Made by a program: the position numbers and the translations under genes
Notes under the pieces: generated by a model
The model's input: the letters and a program-made list of their open reading frames with translations, nothing else
The model's database searches: none
What the model was told of the DNA's origin: nothing
Assembly: GCA_001599595.1 (NCBI GenBank)
Contig: BCHH01000010.1
Coordinates: 927,392-991,391, forward strand
Reading direction: 5' to 3'
Source of the DNA: Beverwykella pulmonaria
Taxonomy: Eukaryota > Ascomycota > Dothideomycetes > Pleosporales > Melanommataceae
DNA length: 64,000 nucleotides
Shown here: positions 1 to 10,120 of the stretch, one piece after another
Layout: each line of letters starts with the position of its first letter
Position numbering within the stretch: the stretch's first letter is position 1

Positions 1-284
1 GCGCTAGTTACTTGTTCATGGGAGGGCCGTGTAGTGCGGGGGATCTGCACTTCACGGACGCCACCTCGTGAAAGTGGGCTTGCCATGCAATGGCTGCCTA
101 ACACCCAGTAACCATTACCGTGACCACGCGTTGCCTGGTGCCTTGCGCGTACCGGTTGATATTCGACTAACAGCCCAACTAACAAACACCAGCCAGCATT
201 TAAATCACAAGCACAACTGCACTCCCACCAAAAACGACGTCTACCACCCAAATCTCCCCCTCATCACCGCCCAGCACCGCCACC
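1..284. other. Left edge and upstream region of the UCH gene
   Basis: No convincing gene. The stretch just before 285 is C/A-rich with few G, as is common for fungal 5' leaders, and ends in a good start context (CACC before the ATG). A 97-codon open frame overlapping the UCH start has no recognisable protein character. Confidence 0.5.
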
Positions 285-1007
285 ATGGCAAAAAAAATGT
301 TCACAATGCTCGAGAACAACCCACAGGTGATGAATCATCTAGCCTACGCCCTAGGGCTTAGCCCCTCCCTCGCCTTCCACGACATCTACTCACTCACAGA
401 CCCGGACCTCCTCGCCCTAATCCCTCGTCCCGCCCTCGCGCTCCTCGTCATCATCCCGCTAACACCAACCTGGCACGAAGCTCGCACAGCCGAGGACAGG
501 GATAAGACGGAGTACGTGGGCGTTGGAGAGGACGAGCCGACGATATGGTTTAAGCAAACTATAGGCAATGCTTGCGGTAGCATCGGCCTCGTCCACTGTT
601 TACTCAACGGCGAAGCCGCGAAGCACATCACGCCCGGCTCAACACTCGACCAGATCCGCGCCTCTGCACTGCCGAAAACAATGCTAGACCGCGCGAAGGT
701 CCTAGAGGACTCTGCGGCGTTTGAGGCCGCGCACCAGGAGGCCGCGGCCCTGGGCGATACGAGTCCGGGGGCAGGCGAGCATCTCGGACAGCACTTCGTT
801 GCGTTTGTGAAGGGAAAGGATGGGCATCTTTGGGAGTTGGAGGGTGGCCGGAAGGGTCCGTTGGATCGGGGTCCGTTGGGCGAAGGGGAGGATGTGCTGA
901 GTGAAAAGGCGCTCGAGAGTGGGTTGGGGAGGTTGATGAGGATTGAAATGGAGAAGGGCGGGGATTTGAGGTTTAGTGCTATTGCGTTGGCGGAGAGTTG
1001 GACGTAG
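285..1007 (+). CDS. Ubiquitin C-terminal hydrolase, peptidase family C12
   Basis: Intronless, 240 residues, the usual length of UCH-L1/L3 and yeast Yuh1. These cytosolic thiol proteases release small adducts and precursors from the C terminus of ubiquitin and, in yeast, of Rub1. The N terminus shows the family start (NNPQVMNHLAYALGL, then DIYSLTDPDLLALIPRP). The oxyanion Gln is Q91 and the nucleophile C97 lies in TIGNACGSIGL. The catalytic His is H170 in GQHFVAFV. By alignment with UCH-L3 HLYELDG, the position of the third catalytic residue is held by Glu (E186, in HLWELEG) rather than Asp. The start at 285 has a CACCATGG context and places the family start at the very N terminus. The gene stands alone on the plus strand; its 3' end faces the minus-strand gene at 1335-2650. 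Confidence 0.93.
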   Translation: MAKKMFTMLENNPQVMNHLAYALGLSPSLAFHDIYSLTDPDLLALIPRPALALLVIIPLTPTWHEARTAEDRDKTEYVGVGEDEPTIWFKQTIGNACGSIGLVHCLLNGEAAKHITPGSTLDQIRASALPKTMLDRAKVLEDSAAFEAAHQEAAALGDTSPGAGEHLGQHFVAFVKGKDGHLWELEGGRKGPLDRGPLGEGEDVLSEKALESGLGRLMRIEMEKGGDLRFSAIALAESWT

Positions 1008-1334
1008 ATTTCGATACGGATTACGCTCGTACACCTCTTTTTCGGCTTCCAAGTTCATTATTTATAGATTGGAAGTCGAGAATTCTTGCTCATCCTGGGT
1101 CAATCCAATGCACTTCGGAACGACAGGAGAAGAATAGAGAGCTGAGAATCATCAATTGGAAAGGCTAGAACCAAAGGACTAAGCCGAAATAAACCCCCAT
1201 CCAAGCACATAAACTCCGCTGATGCAATGGGGGTATCACTTTCTGCCTACTCTCATACTTCTCCAGGACTTGAACCATCCATGAATGCCTGTGGGACACA
1301 TAATAGGAGAATACTGCATCCACCACCCTGCACT
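1008..1334. other. Convergent 3' intergenic region
   Basis: Lies between the 3' ends of the UCH gene (plus) and the gene at 1335-2650 (minus). It would carry both 3' UTRs. I see no further gene. Confidence 0.6.
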
Positions 1335-2650
1335 CTACTCCGCCTCCGAGTACTCTTCCTCACCATCCTCGTTCATCTTAATGGCAATCTCCTCACCCTT
1401 GACGGACGCTTTATCATCGTCATTGATGAGAGTCCTATTAAACTTGACCGTCTTCCTCGCCCAATTCCCTACATCCCGGACCGCCCTGCCCTCACCCTAG
1501 CCGCCTTCCCTTTTTTTCCCCATCTTCCTCATCTTGCCCTGTTCGGCCTGCACCTGTCGATAACAAGGCAAAGCGTACAGCCCATGCATATGATACCTAT
1601 CGCACCAGCTGCCCTGTTCCTTCTCCTCGATCCTGAGCGTGAGCCTCGCCCTCGTCAGCCGCAAGCTAGTCCGCATCACATTCCACACCAGATCTTTATG
1701 CCAGCTCTTATTCGCCCACATCTCGCTGATCTCCATGCGCTCCTCGAGCCACCTCCCACACAGCGCCATGGTGTCCGCCCAGAGGAACCGCGCACCGCAG
1801 TTGACATCAGTATGGAAGTACAACTCGTTCAGCCGGTCTTGGTCAAAGGATGTAACCTGATAATCCAGCGTAGGATCCTCGACGTCGAGATAATCTTGGG
1901 GAGTGTATGGCTTGTAGTTCGATGTTGGGTTATCGCGCCAGACCTTCGTCTTTGGATTCGCGTTACGCTTTTGCATGGCACGAATCCATGTGTCGGCGAT
2001 GAGATCGCAGCTGTGCCAGTCGTGCGTGTGGTAGCAATGCAGGTACAAGTGTGTGAGCTGTTTTGCGGACCACGGCTTCTCGGCGTCGGGGTCGTGCTTG
2101 TCTTCGATGCTAGGGAGCTCAATTTGGAGCTCGGGTTGGGACTTTAGAAGCGTTGCGAGGGTCTCGACGCTGCCGTCGATGTCAGCAGGGTAGTGGCCTG
2201 GCTTATGGAAGTAGTACGGTTCTGGAGGTGTGTAGTGGGCTTGGGGGGCAGTGCCGGCGACGGTGAGGAGTCGTTTAGGTGGGAATGCTGGAATTAGGAT
2301 TAGTTGCTGTCAGAAGAGATAGATGGATGGGGTGGCTTACAGGAAGGCGGACTATAGGAGGAAGTGTCTTGGAGATACTCGTCGAGCTCTTCGTTTGTCG
2401 CTGCTTCGGCGTGATACTTTGGCTTGATTTGTCGGCTGGATGATCTGCTGAGCTTGTTGCCGCCGGGCTTCAGTTTCAGAACCAGTGTTTTCTTGGGGGA
2501 AGTTCCATTGCTTATGGATAATGCGCCGTTGGCGGTACCATTTGGTTTGGTGACTCCATTAGAGGTACCGGTCGACTTGGTTGCTCTCTTAGTGACAGCA
2601 GTTCCTTTCTGTCTGCTCCGGGGTTTGATTGGGCTTCGCGCTAGGGCCAT
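1335..2650 (-). CDS. Fungal protein of unknown function, about 401 aa; in-frame TAG inside its frame
   Basis: Proposed exons (minus strand): 2650-2341, 2287-1554, 1496-1335. Intron 1 (2340-2288, 53 nt) has a GTAAGC donor, CTAATC branch-like site and CAG acceptor. The first 100 residues are basic and Ser/Asn/Gly-rich and look disordered. The middle is a compact, charged, Trp/Cys/His-rich domain (for example LHCYHTHDWHSCDLIADTW), and the C terminus is Lys/Glu-rich, ending in EEEYSEAE. I do not recognise the family. The central frame meets a TAG at 1499-1497, after which the same frame continues for 53 codons of good coding character. A 57-nt in-frame intron (1553-1497, CAG|GTGCAG to CTAG) would remove the stop; without splicing the protein ends at residue 367. 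The start is the first ATG of the frame. Confidence 0.65.
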
Positions 2651-3407
2651 CGCGTCGCGGGTGGGGAACGTAGCCTTTTCTTTGGGTTGATTGTGGAGAA
2701 GACGAGAGTTGCTGTTGATAGGTAGGGTTGATAGAGGGTTGCAGTGTGCAGAAATGCGGTATCAAACCGTAGGTCTTGATTGAGAGGCCGCCGAGGTTGA
2801 AGTAGTTGGTATGGCGCCTCGCTGGAAAAAAATTTGCAAGAGTGAGGGAGGCCTTTTACCTGCGGGCGTGGTGAGGCCAAGGTGAAAGTGTGGGAGTGAG
2901 AGCGGAAGTTTTCCCACAACAGGAATCTCACTACAATATCCAGATCGGAGTACTGCTTCAAGGCCAGTGAAAGAGCACAATAGACGGCTAGGCAGCATGG
3001 CGTCATGGCTGGCGGCGGACTCACCGAATCTGTACGTTTCTTTGGTGGTGGGCATTATGGTATGTGAAAAGTGGCTGGAAGTGAAGAATTTCATTTGCCT
3101 CAGGTGCAACTCAAGATAATACAGACACAGGTCGGCTCCGAACCACCTGTTTACTCCCTCAGAGCAGTACAAGTGGCGCGGAACACTTACTTAGCGTACT
3201 TGCTACATCAAAAAGAGTCTTAGAGCGTCCGCGGAAACGTGTCTATTGTATGTAATATGTAGAAGACTGTCAATTAGATACAGAGAATCACATCCTTTCC
3301 ATGGAGTGAGTTTTCAAATTGGATATAGGTGTATCAGAGACTAGCGAATCCAGGAAATTGCTTAGCATTGGGACATCCAACCAGCTCTAGAGGCGACACT
3401 CAAGCTC
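2651..3407. other. Intergenic, with a possible small spliced minus-strand gene
   Basis: Upstream of the gene ending at 1335 and downstream of the esterase. An ATG near 3053 (minus) opens MPTTKETYRF and is followed by a GTGAGT donor; a pyrimidine tract with TTTCCAG lies near 2824. Joining them gives RRHTNYFNLGGLSIKTYGL, after which the frame loses protein character. This may be a tiny gene or chance; I do not call it. Confidence 0.25.
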
Positions 3408-4353
3408 TTAAGACGTAAGCCCAAAGAACTTCAAGAGCACGGGTTCGACCGGGGGTGCAATGTGTCCGACACCCTGCCCAAAGTAGCCAACTAGCTTCGT
3501 CCCATCACCGTAGACCATCTTCGTGTACTGCGAGCCCTCATCCACCTGGCTGCCAGTGAGGTTCTGGGTGTTGGTGACGCCCAGCACAGCGGACCACTGC
3601 TTGAGCTGCTCATAGCCAGCCTGCGGGCGGACCAGGCTGTCGGCGAGACCATGGGCGACCAAAAAGCGCGGGCGCTTGCCGGTGTAGCCGGGATAAGCAT
3701 TGTAAACGAACTGGGCCCACTGTTCGGGGGTGTGCGTGAGGCCTTGAGCGCAGGTCTGGTTGGAACCAGCAGGGGTAGGGTCGGATTTCGAGCCGGCGAA
3801 GCACGCAAAGGCTGTGCCTGAATAGGCGGCGCCAGCCTCGAAGACGTCGGGGTACGAACCGACCATGACATTGGTCATCATGGCGCCTGAAGAGCCACCC
3901 ATGACGTAGACCTTGGATTTATCACCATTGTACTTTTGGAGGGTGTAGTTGACCATGCTGATGATGCCCAGAGCGTCACCGTTTCCGCCGTGCGTCAGCG
4001 AACCAGCGTTGTTCACGTCCCAGCAGTTACTGTACTTCTTCGTCTGTGGGTAGATCAGAATGAAGCCTAAGCTGTCGGAAGAGGATGGCAGCTTGGTGCC
4101 GCTGTACCACTGTGACGCTGTACCGCCGCAGGGGTGGAGCTACACATTACGATTAGCGACTAACCAATCCACCTGCGATGGATAGAAGGCTTACGGCAAC
4201 AATGATAGCCGGGCTTGCCGCGACTTTGCTAGGGACTGAGATGTACATTTGAAGGCTAGTGGGGTTGGTGCCGAAGTCGGTGACCTGCTGAAGAGCTCCC
4301 AAGGCCGAGCTGGCCGAAGCTAGTAGACCAAAAGCAGCGGCGAAGGCCTTCAT
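3408..4353 (-). CDS. Secreted acetylxylan esterase-like hydrolase, CE1 (PHB-depolymerase-like) family
   Basis: Two exons, 4353-4195 and 4139-3408, with a 55-nt intron (GTAAGC to GTGTAG, phase 0), giving 296 residues. Residues 1 to about 19 form a signal peptide (MKAFAAAFGLLASASSALG), so the enzyme is exported. The mature part starts LQQVTDFGTNPTSLQMYISVP, the signature start of fungal CE1 acetylxylan esterases of the AxeA/Axe1 type, which remove acetyl groups from xylan. The nucleophile is S136 in GGSSGAMM (G-x-S-x-G), the likely acid D220 in HGLADSLV, and the His H279 in GVGHIAP. Length fits an AxeA without a cellulose-binding module. Feruloyl esterases of the same fold are the main alternative; sequence alone cannot fix the substrate. 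Flanking DNA on both sides is long and gene-poor. Confidence 0.88.
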
Positions 4354-6026
4354 GTTGACGCGAACAGTCGTGTTCCTGACAAGGTCCGAGAATGTTGCTG
4401 GTTGTGAGGGGTGGCATTTTCCTTGACGTATTCGGACAGCTTTTATACATATTCCAATGGTTCCTCAGCCACATGTGGGGAACAACCGAGCAAGGAAGCC
4501 GATGCCCCAAATAGATAGACCAGTAGTTTGGCAAAACATGAACTCCAGAAGGTAGAATGAAGACACTTTGGATGGATGAGATGAATGCGGTAGGCGGACC
4601 GCTGGATCCACCGTTAAGCGTACATGTCTATCTAAAAGCGTAAACTAATGTAGGATTGACTCCAGGAAATAAGAAGTGAATATTTGGGATTGGAGCAAAC
4701 GTTCACAAGATATCTGACCCCTGAGTCCCTAGGAAAGCCAGCGGGCGACAGGGTGGTTTATAGCCGGCGGGATAGCTTAATTGTTCCTGAGCATTTCCCG
4801 GTCGGCAGCGTAAATCGGGATGTGTGGATTCCCATCCTGTAGTCGGCAGCTTGGTTCGGGACAAATCAAATATAATTGCTGACTGGCATGTGCACCTACG
4901 CAGAACGATGGACTATCTTTAGCGAAGAATTGTTATTGCACATGCTGCTGCAGTGACGTCGTGACCACTTCGAGCGCCAACACGGGAAAACTAGTAAAGA
5001 CCCGCGCTAGCCTTTTGAGGAATAGACCCCTGATCTGCAATGGTCATCCATGGTGAGCCAACATCACGTTTTTCTTTGGTTTTGCCTGTAGTCGGGGCTT
5101 TTCTCCTCGATGATACCCAGGGTTTCTTATGTGAAGCGTTTGTTTCTCATTGCCCGTTTCTCTGACTCCATGATTCGTTCCGTACTTGAAGCTGCCCCGC
5201 TCCTCTACCACTTCATAGGAGGCACGAATACTTCGCCCATACCAAAGCCTACAAACCGCATCCTCGTTGATCCTGTTGGTTTCGTGCCTTGCAGTAGTCA
5301 TGGACCATCCGGTCGGATCACCCAGAGCTCGTTTGCAGAATGGCAAGCTTGCTGAAAGAGCACATCGTCAGGCGAAACATGCCCCATAATCGGCAGACAA
5401 CAACCCCAGCGTGACGACCCCCTTAGCAATCTTATGACAGAAGTCGATGAATCTGCCTCGCAGGATATCGTTTTCCGTGCAACGGTTCGCTTTTAGGATG
5501 TACCTTTCCCCGATTTGGATAACTAGCGTTGCAGCTAGGTGCGCTAGAGGAAGGGGCATCATGTGAAAACATCTCATGTGAGATCTCCTTCTTTGGTAGT
5601 GAAACCTCCTCAGGAGCATGGAGGGGGTTTTGGTGTACTAATGACAACATGGTTGAGTTCAACGTTTAGGAATTGTAGCACAAAATGTGGGTTGATAATG
5701 TTATCAAAGAATAGCGCAATAGCCCTGCTACGAAACAGAACTGGCCGTTGCATGACTGTTTGAGGAAAAGACAAGATAATGTTTCGTATTACTTTGCTAA
5801 TAGTCAATTCTCAGACGCGGAGCAAATGCGTGATGACCTGATATCATGGTGCTCTAGCACCATCATCTTTCATCATTTGGGAAATATGTAGCGAGCAGCA
5901 GGCCATATATATATCGGCATTTTACTTTTTTATCCTTGTCTCCGATCCCTGTAACATATATCCTTGATTATATAATAATCGATCTTCTAATCAAACATTT
6001 TTCTCGCCGAGAAAATTCCATTTACG
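4354..6026. other. Long intergenic region
   Basis: About 1.7 kb between divergent genes, so it should hold both promoters. A TATA-like run (CATATATATATC) at about 5904-5916 lies some 110 bp before the membrane-protein start at 6027. Short open frames at 5044-5355 and 5368-5807 occur on both strands but show no family features. Confidence 0.5.
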
Positions 6027-7088
6027 ATGTATTACACATACAAAACCCCGACGAGCGACGTATACGGCTTCTTCGTCTTCACCTTTATCGGGGCACTCGT
6101 CGGTATCGCTAAGCTAAAGAGCAATTTCTACAAAGGCTCCGGCTGGGACATCACTCTCACGCTCAGCTTCTTTTCCGCGATTTATCTTTTGCCAGGGGCC
6201 ATTTACCTAAGAGCAGCCCTTGCGGAGAACCCAAGTTCGGGATCTTGGTCCACACCCAAAGTTTACTATGTCGCTCAAGCGGCTATTAATTGGGTTTGTC
6301 TGCTAATATCCTTGGTCCTGTTTCTGATAAAAATGTGTCTTGACCCTCAGGTACGACTTTGGGGTCTTGACAGCGATATTCGAATAGAGAATGTGAAACC
6401 AGGTACGGATGAAGAGAAAGCTGAAAGTAAGGTCAAGATCATAGAGTATCTGGTCAAAAACGAACGTCTTCAACACCTCGGAAATTGGGCGATACGGTAT
6501 TTCGCTGTCCGCTATCTCTTTGCTCATCTCTTTTACGTCCCTTGGGTCACTATAATTACATTCGTGTTCATCGTGCGTTATCATCGTCCTAGTGTTGGAT
6601 TCGACGAGATATTGTTCTTCGTCACATTTCCCATTGGGCTGTTTATGTTCGGGTGCGGCTTGTGGAAAATTGGAACATGGCAATATGCTGTGAGACAGGC
6701 TTTCGTTGTATTGTATTCCATTCAGCTCTGTTACTTTATTGCGGACAGCTCCCTCCTTGTGGAGTTTCAACTGGGCTTCCTGATCATATATCTCTCTTCT
6801 ATTTTTGACCTGATCAAGCATGAGAAAAAAGTCTCCTATCGCTCTCTAGAATGGTTTTTGTTTCAGTGGATTTGCTGGGAAAAGAGGGGGAATAAAGTTG
6901 AATTGAAGAAATTAATAACACCTGCAGAGAAATGGAAAAAAGAGAAAGACAAAAAGAAAAAGGAAAGGAGGAAGGAAGCTGCGTTGAATAGAAGACTGCC
7001 AGAGAGCCCTAGATCGATTATAGTAATCACAGAACAGGCGATGGATATGACCAACGTGAGTGACATGGGGGAGATACAATATACTTGA
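6027..7088 (+). CDS. Multi-pass membrane protein of unknown function, 353 aa
   Basis: Single exon. About seven hydrophobic segments are visible, near residues 13-29, 43-62, 80-103, 160-185, 192-212, 218-236 and 243-262. A polar loop lies at 105-150 and a strongly basic, Lys/Glu-rich tail from about 285 (KKEKDKKKKERRKEAALNRR), likely cytosolic and helical. It begins MYYTYKTPTSDVYGFFVF with only a short N-terminal tail and no separate signal peptide. I recognise no transporter or receptor motif. It resembles orphan fungal membrane proteins found singly in genomes. The A/T-rich 5' region and tail make its composition softer than that of its neighbours, which could mean an accessory gene, but this is weak evidence. 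Confidence 0.8.
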   Translation: MYYTYKTPTSDVYGFFVFTFIGALVGIAKLKSNFYKGSGWDITLTLSFFSAIYLLPGAIYLRAALAENPSSGSWSTPKVYYVAQAAINWVCLLISLVLFLIKMCLDPQVRLWGLDSDIRIENVKPGTDEEKAESKVKIIEYLVKNERLQHLGNWAIRYFAVRYLFAHLFYVPWVTIITFVFIVRYHRPSVGFDEILFFVTFPIGLFMFGCGLWKIGTWQYAVRQAFVVLYSIQLCYFIADSSLLVEFQLGFLIIYLSSIFDLIKHEKKVSYRSLEWFLFQWICWEKRGNKVELKKLITPAEKWKKEKDKKKKERRKEAALNRRLPESPRSIIVITEQAMDMTNVSDMGEIQYT

Positions 7089-7629
7089 AGCCTTGGTTAA
7101 ATGACTTAGGATACATTTGATTTGAATCTTGGTAGGATGCCAGGAGAGCGGGGGTGGGGCGATTAGATGACGGTGCGAAGGCCGTTGGGTTGACTCCCCA
7201 GCCATTCTAAAGGAGAGTTGTTGGACACGGATTGCAGGACGGTTGATAGCGAAGTTGACGAGTCAGAATTTAGAGTACTGATAGCTGATTTGGGTTATGC
7301 ATTCTTTAATAGGGAGAGCGTGCGATTTGACTGTCAGCAATTGATAATGGATGTGGAAAAAGTACGCATAACCATTTGGGCTTAAGGTGAGACTAAAATG
7401 TTATTGCGTCCGCGTTTGGCTATCATCGTCGACTGTAGAATGATCCATAATGATCAATTCTTACTATTCTAGAAACGATTCGAGCGTGCAGTCTCAATAT
7501 AAAGTACTTCACAGCATTCTTCTTCTACCTTCGACTTTGGACATAACCAATCCTTCTTTAACTAGAATCAATGTTCAATACCCACACTAATTTCCACCAC
7601 CACCCTTCATCGCCTCTTCTCGCCAAACC
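7089..7629. other. Convergent 3' intergenic region
   Basis: Between the 3' ends of the membrane-protein gene (plus) and the sugar transporter (minus). A 120-codon plus-strand frame at 7571-7933 is the complement of the transporter's last exon. Nothing else seen. Confidence 0.55.
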
Positions 7630-9450
7630 TCAAACTTTCGTCTCCGCTCTCTGTCCCTCCAACTTACTCCCCTCCATCCTAACCTCCACCGCCTTCTCCC
7701 CTTCCGCATCCATAATCTCCGCCATCCCTCCACTGCCCTTTGTAAGCTGCGCACCCTTCCTACCAATAAGATGCCATGGCAGACTAAAAATCTCGTCCAT
7801 CGCCTCCAGACTCTTACCCGACGTCTCCGGGAGGAAGAAGTACACCCAGAAGAGTCCGATGGCGGTCACGCAGCTGAAAAACATCATGGTGCCGCCGGTC
7901 GTCATGTCTATGAACATGAGGGGGACTGCGTAGATAGCATGTTAGTTGATTTGAAGAGGCAGGAGGGGGAAGGGGACCTATCTTAGAGTTCCCATACTGA
8001 TTGACGAAGTGGAACGTCATCGCGATACTCCCACCTAGCGCTCTAAGTCTAAGCGGATAGATCTCCGAGTTGATCAGATACTGGATCGAATTCCATCCCA
8101 GCGCCCATCCAAACCCACTGAAGTAGATCATGACAATCGCTCCCATTGCCGCATGTTTCTGACTACTCGTCTGCGCAACAGTCTTGTCCGATACTTTTTT
8201 GTCGATGAGTAGGAAGATAGCCATATACAGCATGGAGAAAAGTTGAATCGTTATACCGGTTGTGAGAGACCGCTTGCGCCCGATTAAATCGATGAGCACG
8301 AATGCGCAGAGGATGGACGAGATGAACTTAACAAGCCCGAAAATCGCGGTCGCGAAGAGCTTTTCGCTCTGGCCCGTCGTCCCCATCATTGCAAAATACT
8401 GCGGTGCATAGATGGTGATTGAATTTGCGCCGCTCCACTGACCGAGTAGCTGGCTCATAATACTCAATTGGATCCTGTACAAGTTGGCCTTACTCGAGAA
8501 CAGCTCTCTGATCGGGCCAAGCCAGGACGTTCCCATGGTAGCTTCTCGCTCGCGATTGAGTTGGTCGTTGATGTCGTAGATCTCGCTTAGGACATAAGGG
8601 TGGTCGGCGGGGAGTTGGCGGAGGCGGGTTAGCGTTTCGAGGGCCTCTTCGTGGCGGCCGACTTTGATAAGCCAGCGAGGGGACTCGCGGCTGAAGAAGG
8701 AGAGGGTGAAGATGATCCCCGCGAACATCAGGTGCATACTATTGGGAACGAGCCACTGGGCATCCGTTGCGGATGAGATGTGAATCGATGAACCCCAACT
8801 CGCGAAGTACGCCAGCATAATGCCACTAAAACCTTGTTTAGCACTCCACCATCTCTCCTCATTTCAAGACACTTACACATAGACCGCTCCAGCAAACGTA
8901 CCAACACACAACCCTCTAATGGCTCTGGGCGCGGTCTCAGCCAAGTAAGTTGGCGCAACAACCGTCGTCTGTCCAATCCCCACACCGGCAATAAACCTCC
9001 CCGCATACACCATCCCAATATTACCGGTAGCCGCGCTCCCAAGAAAGATAGATATCCCACCAACCCAGAGCACACACAGCATCCTCGTAGCCCAGAGTCG
9101 GCCTATTTTGTCCGTGAAGTAGAATGCGATCAAAGCTCCGAGGATGGAACCCATTTGCACCATGGAGGTGATGTTGGAGAGAAGCTCGGCTTGCTGGTGC
9201 TTGGATTTAGAGGGGTCCTTAAGGCCGAACTTTTTGATGAAGGGGGTGAGTTCGGCGGTGGTACCGATGAGGCCTTCATCAATACCACGGGCTGCACCCA
9301 TAAGGCCAAACACTAGAAGGTGTTAATATGCGTGTAAGCGATACCGGGGAAAGGTGGCTCACCAAAGACGCCATACCAGAGGCGCCAGTTGAGTGATTCT
9401 TTTGGTGTATCTTTTAAGTTCTCGCGCCATGGGTTCCAACTTCGCGCCAT
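7630..9450 (-). CDS. MFS sugar transporter (sugar porter family; quinate/hexose permease-like)
   Basis: Four exons: 9450-9363, 9312-8877, 8825-7978, 7925-7630; introns 50, 51 and 52 nt; 555 residues. This is a plasma-membrane 12-TM sugar porter moving a sugar or quinate-like solute with protons. Sugar-porter signatures are present: GxxxDKIGR-type loop (FYFTDKIGRLWATR), GRFIAGVGIG, ESPRWLIKVGR after TM6, LIGRKRSL after TM8 and the PETSGKSLEAMDEIF end. The N terminus MARSWNPWRENLKDTPKESLNWRL is intracellular. The third intron has a weak donor (GTCCCC), but the frame requires it and the exon resumes in PLMFIDMTTGG. The substrate cannot be read from sequence. The next gene upstream on the same strand encodes an LDH2/MDH2-type oxidoreductase, which hints at uptake followed by oxidation or reduction of one compound. 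Confidence 0.9.
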
Positions 9451-10120
9451 GTTGAATGAGAAGAGACGGTTGAGTGTGAAGTTACGGCAAGGATGAACAG
9501 AAAAGAAACAGTACGATTGCGAAGACAAACAGCAAGCGACAAGAAAAAGGAGGGGGTGGGGAACCAGGCAAACGGTCACGCAGGCCTCAAGTCATACCAG
9601 GCTTGGGGAACGGGTTGTAACACTTATATAGCCCTGTTCTACTTTGTTTGGAATTCGGATGCGTATCTATCCATGCAGCCCCACGGTCCTTCACCATGTT
9701 TTCAACCAAGCCTGTCGTCTCTCTGTTTTGAGGCAATAATGCCCGCACTACGGACGATTGAGCGGTTGTTAAGTGCCACTACAAAAACCTGACGTTACAA
9801 CGCCCAGACGCGGCACAGGGTCATTTTGGCTGCTTCAGCGGGGAAGCTTTCTCATGGGCAAAATGTGGAGCTTGGCAACGGCAAAGCCGACGAAAGTGGT
9901 CGTTGGAGGTTGTTTTGATTCGTGGGGAAAGACTGGGGTAAGCTGGAGATGCATGATTACCCCACCATCTGAGCAACAACTTCTTGGCAAACGTGGTTCT
10001 GTCATCCAAATACCGAGCTTTTCATTGGGTACATTCTGTCGGAGGATTGACGACCGAGGGAAAGAGAGATCAGGCCCGCTGCAACGTTGATCTCGTGCGT
10101 CGCCTCGACTCGAGGGCTCT
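9451..10120. other. Intergenic region upstream of the sugar transporter
   Basis: About 670 bp separating two head-to-tail minus-strand genes; it should hold the transporter promoter and the oxidoreductase 3' UTR. Open frames here overlap on both strands without protein character. Confidence 0.5.

Noticed and set aside
1227..2147. 306-codon plus-strand open frame
   Set aside because: It is the complement of the minus-strand gene at 1335-2650, whose frame has better protein character and matching splice sites. The Pro/Leu-rich, motif-free composition is typical of an antisense shadow.
5044..5346. 100-codon minus-strand frame
   Set aside because: Overlaps an 81-codon frame on the other strand; no motif or splice support.
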